Under the pieces are notes generated by a model. That model was given only the letters and a program-made list of their open reading frames with translations. It did not search any database and was not told where the DNA came from. From Opisthorchis felineus (Eukaryota > Platyhelminthes > Trematoda > Opisthorchiida > Opisthorchiidae), in NCBI GenBank assembly GCA_004794785.1, contig SJOL01008880.1:399239-463238 (forward strand): a DNA stretch of 64,000 bases, in the 5' to 3' direction. This document shows positions 49,195 to 58,100 of the stretch, piece after piece; position 1 is the stretch's first letter; every line of letters starts with the position of its first letter. The translations under genes and the position numbers were made by a program.

Positions 49195-52100
49195 GCACCT
49201 GAGCCAGGATGGTCTTTATGCCAGTGAGTGCGCGGAATTGGGTAGTAAGGTCATTGGGAAAAACTAGTGGGAAATTTAAAGAGTGGGAGGGGCGGTAGTG
49301 GAACAACATACGGTGCGCCGCTGAATTTGGTTCAGCTTATGTAACTAATCACGAATGTTCAATGTCTTTTGAGCCCCGTGCGACCTTTTCAGCTGTAGGA
49401 GGAAGCACGAGGGTTGATATACTGCCAGGCTGTCCAAGCCTAGCTAGGGGGAGTCCAAATGCTGGGGTTGGGTTCGAACCACGGGTCTTCCGGTTAGTAA
49501 GATAGTTCCCAACCACTGAATTAACTCCAGCTCACATAAACCATTTGCCGACAAATAATGACTGACATGCTATCTGCCATAAAGCTGAAGTGAATAGGTA
49601 AGGACATGTGATGCCCTTCGAAGTAAGCTGTGAAACTGAGTTAAAAATTCATTTCTGAGTGCATCATAGCTGCAGGTATTGGGCACTCAAGTCAGGGCAA
49701 AAAAATGAGGAACATTGCCGTCTGTGTCGCAGTTCACTTTACAGGACCCTGTTAATCTAACCCGCTTCTGATAAATGTCCACTGCAGGATTGAGGTTTGT
49801 TTGTTGATTGAGAGCTATTTTAGAACCATCTAGACCCGTTTTTTAGACAATGGAGCAGCGTAAGTTACTTCACTAACTGCATACCATGTATAGATGCAAG
49901 TAGCTAGTTTCTAATCGTTTCAGATAACCACGTTGAAGTCTTCAAAATCGTCACCAAAGCGAGCCGTATGAGCGTGTAACCTGAGAATCTACAGTTGCGG
50001 CGCTAAGAGTAAAATACAGCTTATGAATTATTGTTAGTTATTTCAAAGTTTTTAGTAGCGGCAGTTATTTCTGAATTGGTTGTTATGAATTGGGTTATAT
50101 TTTCAACAGAAATGTTACTCACCGGTTATCCAGACCTAGAAAATTGTGGTAACTTACTGAAAGCTCACCCAGAGCATTTGATTGATGACCTGATCTGCAA
50201 GCAAACTAGGGAACGTACCTTAACCGTTGAAACTTACCAACATCGGCGAGCAAACTCTTTTTGTCTGGTTTCCTCAGAAGCTACGCTGATTCACCTTATT
50301 TGAAGCTATGAAAGTAAATCACGCCCTCATTAGTGCCACTAAGACATTAGTTTTTCCACACCGGGTATTCACTCTTATTCGCATTTCACGGTTAATCGGC
50401 TTCATGCAATTTGTGTTAATTACTGCCCACCATTTGAGCAAGCAAGAAAGAAATTACACAAGAATACTCCTTTCTTTAGATGATCGCGAAACGCTATCCA
50501 AAAGATTTGGAACGACTTGGTCGCATGTCGATTATTGAAGAACAGCCCGTGAAAGCTGTCAACACGGCCTTGTTATGTGTCATCGGATCACATGCAATTA
50601 ACGGTGTCTCCGCCATTCATTCAGACATTATTCGAAATGAAACGTAAGTTGTTCAAACCGCTAATCACAGTAAATAGTTACTATACGGTGCAACATGCTT
50701 CACCACAGAAACGCAGTTTTTATCTTGAAGTGTACTCATAGTGGGCTGGTCCTGTTAATCATCAATCATCATCATTAACAGCAGCATCAATGGACATTGC
50801 TTTTTCACTGCCCTACAGATGCGAGTTATATTTTTCGTGAAAACTCAATTGTGGGAAGAAGAAAATTCGAAAATAACGAGGCCTAAAGCAGTTTGTTTAT
50901 CTATGGTTTTGTGCTAGTATGTAAGTTCGAACTTTCAGTCGAACAGACCAGAAAGGAGAGTAATTCACAACTTGTGTGACCCTTCTATATGGAATTAGTC
51001 GTCCGACGAGCCAGTGAGCATGTGACTTTGTGGTGAATTCCGTGACTGAATGATAAGTGACGCTATATCTTATCTGAATGCGAGCTAATCCCACTGCTGA
51101 TCAGCCGCTCATGGTCAAAAGGTATAGTTTTCCACTATTAGCCGGAGGTCGCCTGATTGAAGGTCCCTGAAGATAAGTGGGCTGCTCACTTCTAATGGTT
51201 CCCAACAAGAATAAAGCAGCTGTACAGTGTCTATCGGGTTTCGATATGGGTTTACTATACTTGCATGACGAAATCTCGATAGAAATTTTCAAATATCTCC
51301 GTACTATCAACAGAGCCTTTCTGACTACTGGCTTTCACTTTCTGCCCCTAGCTAATCGCCGCACCGCTCTGGGCCCTGTGTAGACGCAGACTCATGTATA
51401 ACGACACCACAATCGGTTCTGATGGATATATCCGTCAAACTGAAGACTCGTAATGCAACCAAAAAACGGCACTCCATAGAATGCAGTTATTTTCGAAGCA
51501 ATTGTTGACGGAGAATTACTAGAGCAATCTTCGTGCCATTTGTGATGAGGAAAGTTATTTTCCTGTTTACAATGCATCCTTAAGTTGTTCAGGAAAAACC
51601 TTAGCCACGCGCTAAAATCACATGAAATCCAATCCTTCCGACTGACAACCACCTGTCTAAAGTAGGATTTTCGTTTATTGAGCTTCCGTTCAGTTTTCTT
51701 AGAGTTCAGCGCTGGGATACATCCCAGGTTGGCATGACTTTTTTCAAGCAGGATGCAAACTAATCATTTTGGATGAAAAACCGGTACTAAGAACTTGGAA
51801 TTATCCAAATAATGAGTATGAAGCTCATGAGTGAAGCAAGGCGCTACTTCCTTTAGTAAGTTTTATTTAGACCCACCGAATACGATAAGTCTAAGAGATG
51901 TCACTAAGGGGAGAGAGTTTTCGGCCTTATTGAGGAGGTCAACCAAAGGGTGGTTAACAAAAATTCGGGCGAGAACTTCCCGATGGAGTAGCCTGTCCTC
52001 AGAGTGCTTCTCTCTCAATGTGTATCGCAGCTGTCCCATGCTTCAGCATATCGCGTTGCGCTATATTCTGTCTTAATTAACTTTATACTCAAATTTAGAA

Positions 52101-55100
52101 GCAGCCTACTGATTCGGTGACACAGCGTATCAGAATCGCTAACAGCCTGTATCAGTGACATAGAGTGCATGCATTGTAGCATTTCCTTTTGAGACGTGAA
52201 TCGAAAAACAGAAAGTTTCTTCCACTTGGTTTTGATTGGCTTGCTCTCTCAATGTGGGGAGAGATGGGGTTAAAAAATTGTGCATCTCCCAAATCGTCTT
52301 CACTAGACTGTCCCCTCATGAAGATTGAGGTGTATTGTGCAAAATGGACCTTTCAATCAAGTAATTTAACAAAGACTGCGTATAACCCGTCTTCCACTTC
52401 TGACAGATTGTCAGATTTTGGTTTGTGTTCTTATTTCTTCCGGTACACGCATTTAGGTTTAAAGAGTTCGCAGAGCTCTGGCCTCATAAATTCCAAAATA
52501 AAACAAACGGAATTACTCCGCGTCGCTGGTTGATGCTGTGCAATCGCAAACTGGCCGATCTGATCTCGTCTAAGCTCGATGAAGATTGGATTACGGAGTT
52601 GAGCAAGTTGGCACAACTAAAGGGGCAGGCGGATTCCAAAGATTTCCTTGAGAAAGCTATGCAAGTAAGTTTTGGTAGATGGTGTTTTGTTTGATTCACT
52701 CACACATTTGCGCCATCCAATGTGGAAAACTCATCAAGAGCTGAGCTGCAAAGGGATTTCTTTAGATTTTTGAACAGGATCAAGTAAGAACTGAGACTTG
52801 TTATACGCAAACGAATGCTGATATACGCAGCAAACATCTAACACGTTTGTAAGAGATCAATGCAGGAGTGCAGCCCTGTAGGCGGATGGACGTCCGAAAT
52901 TTCGGCCGAACAGACTTCACAAGATTAACGTCAAAGTAGATAGCCGCCACACAGGCGTTTTGCACTTGGCTTTGAACGACATCAGTTAAACTTCTCAGGA
53001 TTTCTTAAGCTACATATTACGAACTGGGAATTGCAGCGAGACTAGAATACCACCGGAGATATTCTATGAAGAAGTAGTTAATTATGCACGAAGAAACACA
53101 AAGCCACAGGTCCACCATCTAGCCTACAAATGACTAGAGGATGCGGCACTCTGGTTAGAAGTTCTGGGTTCAATTTGGCTCGGGTCCTGAAGACAAAAAA
53201 CGACAAGGTGTGATGGGTGATCCTAATTGGACGACATGGATACACTTTTTTAAGGAGTTTTACAAACTGTCGGCTTCTGTCCAGATACAATACTAATCGG
53301 ATCACTCATCATGCCGTTTGATTGGTATGTTCTTGAGGCCAGCTGTTGGTGAGATAAGGTCAACATGTGGGTTTCTGTTTTCTAGCTGCGTGTACTTTCG
53401 TTTGTAAGTGAGTGGTATACAGCCCCCGCTGTCATCCGGAGAGGGGGGTGGGGGGTACCACCGTCCAAATCGATAAGGGATTTCAGTGAATCTTCTAGAG
53501 TATTGGTTACCGGATTGGTCGTTTTTTCATCTACATTTCAGTCCCGGATTGTATGAATTGTAATGTGTCCTGTTGTCTTGCGTTTTATAGCACTTTGTTG
53601 TATTGCACTGAACTCTGTAGTGCAGTATTTGGTTGAATTCTTTTTATATTTGTTTCCCTCATGCATATGCAACTGAACCGTCTAAGCATTCTGGACATCC
53701 TGAAGGGTGAAGCCTACGATGGTGCCAGAGGTGACTTTCTGTGACAACTGTTATATCGTACAAGTCATCATCGTCATCATCATCGACAGCACGACATCAG
53801 TGTTCAACACCGATGCTCTGCTACCGTACAAACATGATTTATTTGAAAGCCTTATTGTGAAGAGAAGAATAAAGGTGGACGGAGAAGGGACTTAGTAATA
53901 GCTTACTACAGTCATTCCGAGGTGCCTACACCTCCAGGCATTCATTCAGGCAATCTGGATAGAAACTGACAACAAGATCGCCACTGACATCGGTTGGCAG
54001 CCATATCTTGCAGCGTCTCCAACCAGGCCCAGTGAGGATCACGCGGTCCCCAACCTGGAAGGCGAGTAACACCGACAGCACCCAAGCGTTTCGTAATCTC
54101 CTTCATACCCCTCTGCCAGGTTAAGGGTTGGCCACCTCTCTGCTTCCGCCACTCTGAATTGGGCATGGAAAACAGCACTCTCTTCGGCAAACGATGATTA
54201 GGCATACGCAACACGTGTCCCAACCAACGCAGCTTCTGGTGCTGGACACACTCTTCAATGGAAGTACCCGTTGCACAACCAAAAACTCGCTTTCTAACTG
54301 CCTCGTTACGGATTCGCCGACACCAACCCACACGAGCTATGGTTCTGAGACAACGATTGTCAAACACCTGAAGACGCCTCAGTTCCGCTGCTCGAAGAGG
54401 CCAGGTCTCACAGCCATACAACAAAACAGCCCGCACTGTAGCTTGATACACACGTCCCTTGAGTTTCAGGGATACACCACTTTGACGCCATAGGTGCCTC
54501 AAATTAGCAAACGCGACCCGTGCCTTGCAGATTCGTGCATTGACCTCGTCTGTCACACTACCATCAGAACTAATACAACTACCCAGGTACGTAAAACGCT
54601 CCACAACTTCCAGTGCCTCTCCCTGGATTGTAAGTGGCGTGTTCAGTGACTGCATGTCCAGCAGCATGACCTTACACTTTGTGGGTGCAAAGTGCATACC
54701 AAAGGACGGGATGACTTTGGTCAGTTCATCCAAAAAGACCTGCGCCCTCTCCTCCTCTTCGAACATGAGAACGATGTCGTCTGCATATTCCAGATCGACA
54801 AGGTTTTCGTCACAGGCTATCTGAACACCGGGGTTTTGGAGACCTTCCAGCGTTCGTCTCATTATCTCATCGATCACGAAATTAAATAGGAAAGGAGAGA
54901 GTGGGCATCCCTGACGGACACCGCTTTGTGTACGGAAGCTTTTGGAGAGCTCGCCGTATACTCTCACACGTCCGGAAGTCCGAGAATACAAAGAGCTTAT
55001 TATGTTCACAAACTTCCGGGGCATTCCTTGGTGGGCAAGCGTGTCAAGAAGAACAGACCGGTCAACCGAGTCGAATGCGCCTTGGAAATCCAGGAAGACT

Positions 55101-58100
55101 AGAATCGTGGGTGGCTTATATGTATGGCGTTGTTCTAGCACCTGACGAAGTGTCAAAGCAATCCCTACCAGCCCGGAATCCCGCTTGCTGCTCTCGAGTC
55201 AGTGTCTCACGAGCCACCGTAAAGCGTCGAAGCACGAGTGACGCAAACAGTCTCGTTACAACCGGGGTCAAGCTAATCCCCCTGTGGTTTCCGCACTCAC
55301 TACGAGCTCCTTTTTTGAAAATGAGCACTATCACCGACTCTCCCTACAGTTGCCTGGGACAGAATCCTTTTCCCAAATGCAAGAGAACAGATCAGACAGC
55401 ACTGACTGAGGACATTTTTGAACAAAGCGGGTGGGAGGTCATTCGGACTAGAAGCTCGGTGGCACTTGAGAGAACATATGCAGTCGTAAACCTCCGAGGC
55501 CGGTGGTTCACGTTCACCGTCCAGGGTTCTACGTCAGCTCTGGGCTCCAGATGAGTGCCAGCTGGTGGCCGCCACCGGTCGAGTCCTTCTTCTTTATTAA
55601 AGATGTTCATTCCTCTCCGATCTTTGATGGTTTCGCTCACAGGTGGTTTCCGGGGACCGGTCACACGGATCAACTGAAATAATCTTCGGACATCACCGGC
55701 TTTCTGGACCTCTTCCATTTCTTTGGCTTTCTGTGTCCACCACACTTCACGGTCGGCTCGCACGCTCACTTTCACTTGACGTCTGATAATTCCTCGCATC
55801 AGGATATTCCTTCGAGATTTAAGCAGTGCCACAGTGCTCGATTGCGCCTGGTGATGCCGTGCCACAGGCAAAATTCCCAGCACTATGCAAAGAGGTAGCA
55901 ATCTCGTCCCAGTATGAGTTCATATCTGATGGTGGAGCATTTGGAAGAGACTCTAGAAGAGGATTCCGGTAAATTCGTCTAACATCCGGATCTGCCAGTC
56001 TCTCAGTTGTCAAGCGATTTGTTCGCACCTTACGCGGCCCCGGAAAACGTAAGGAGAAGCGACTCCGGACGAGTGCGTGGTCGGAATCAACAAATGTGTT
56101 CCAAAACGACCAGCAATCAGTTATTGATCCGCGCCATCGATAACTGATGGCAATGTGGTCGATTTGAGTTTGTGGCCGGCATGCCGTTGGAGGACACCAT
56201 GTGGCCAGATGACTTCGGCTATTTCGGAAGTGAGTACTGCATAACTAACGCTGCTAACTATCTACTGCACAACTAACGCATGACTAACACGGGTCGCCAG
56301 ATCACCTTGACAGTTATGGGCCAGAAGTTGGGCATGCTAATGGCTTTGGAACTACCGCTGTTGTTCATACTCGTCTTATTCCCTCCGATTTACTCCGAGT
56401 ATGAGCTATTCAGATGGATCTACGTGTGGCCCAGCACCAAAAGTACTGCCTCTGTGCAGAACACCGGCTGTTTGGCTAGGTGAATGACACCATGACCAAC
56501 CATACTCGGTCCGTGGTTAGTCGATAGCAAAAATGTTTGCTATATCGGGTTATAACATTTCATCCCATTTTTCAGTGGTTTGCCTTAAAGTTTTTTATAT
56601 GATGAACCTTGCCACAAAAATCTTCCCCGGATTGGTGTTCGGAATTCTGGCAAGTTTTCAATGCCTTATCAGCCTGTGATTAGTTGTATAAAATGCTTTC
56701 AAGGGCAAATAAAAAACGTTGGCTTGAGTTTGCCTCGTAAAGCCAGTTGCAGAAAATGTGATGTCAAAACGTATGGTGTAACAGCATGAATCCGCTCATG
56801 ATTCTGATGTGCGGTCCAATTTTCCACACTAACCTAAGCTTTGCTTTCCCTAGCTCTGCTAAACCCCATGAATCACCTATTTGCTTCACTGCGACCGATC
56901 CCTGCGACTGGATGAAATGGGGGAAAGCAGCCTCCCACGATTGACAGGTGATGTCAAGACTGACACAGCTGGTAATACATTCTTGCTTCCAGCAATAAAT
57001 ACTGTAGGTGGATTGGCTACAATGTCTAGTCTTTTTTGTCTCCTTTGTTTCTTCCATCGCTTATTCGTCCATTCTTCTCGACCCGGTTTCTCTCCCGAAG
57101 ACATGCTTTCTCCCGATGCCTAATAGTATGACGATAGTCTTCCGCGGAACGTGGTGGTATGCGTAATTTTTCAGCAGTTATCCTTGGAAGTGTTATTTCA
57201 AGTGATCCTTCAGCCTTTGGCGGAAAACTCGTCTCGTTCATGAGCCAATTAATCTCACATTTTCTCAAGCTACGGAAGCAATCGCCTTCAAATGGTATAA
57301 CCACGATTGTCTCTGGATAGTAAATAAATAAACAGATTTGACAGGTGTTGATAAATGCGGTTCTATCCCTCGGCATACCCTGGCCCATTATACCCGTTCA
57401 TCAGTAATCGACAGAATCAAAGGTGAATACATTGCCAGGAAGACAGCTTAGCTATCAAAAGCGCCAGCCGGAAGCAGAGGCTTTTGCAGTCTACTAAAGC
57501 AGTCAGTTTCAGCTTTCTGTTTTCCTTATTCCCTTACACAATGGACAAACCTGGAAGCCGTAAACTAGGCTGATTAGAAAAAACTGTTCTCCCACCTGTT
57601 TATCCCCAATTCCTCCCTTATCTCCCTATCCCAATACCAGCCGGACCAGCCTTGTCGGCTGACTTTTCGTATTACTAGCTAACAAGAGTGATCACCGTTT
57701 CTTGTCATAACCTAACGCTTCCAAACAAACTGTTTCAGATGGTCTCTCCCGCCCCCCACCCATTTTCTTCCCTGGTTGTGCCCCTGAACCTGTCCCAACT
57801 ATTTCAAAGTGCGTTCATGTTTATCTATTGGTGTCTTTTCCCTCAGGATGGGAAGGTTCACCTGTCCTATGCATTCTCAACAATCACGAAACCATCTCCA
57901 TCACTTAGTTTTCTCCAAAGCTCTTGAATCAGTTATGATCAAACAACTTCGCGATCTTGAAAATAATGCTCTCTTGAATGGCCACCAATATGGGTTCAGG
58001 CGCAGGTGATATTCTGGGTTTCGTGTCACCCGTTAAGCCTTCATCTCTGGTCTCTTTCAGTAAAACAAATGTGGCTGCTCAGATACACCGAGGGCTTCTG

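Noticed and set aside
49461..49533. Functional tRNA gene
   Set aside because: A and B boxes are good but the arms pair poorly, and a long body with a (TA)n tail follows; a SINE head is more likely.
54901..55554. 217-codon plus frame
   Set aside because: Shadow of the minus-strand LINE reverse transcriptase.
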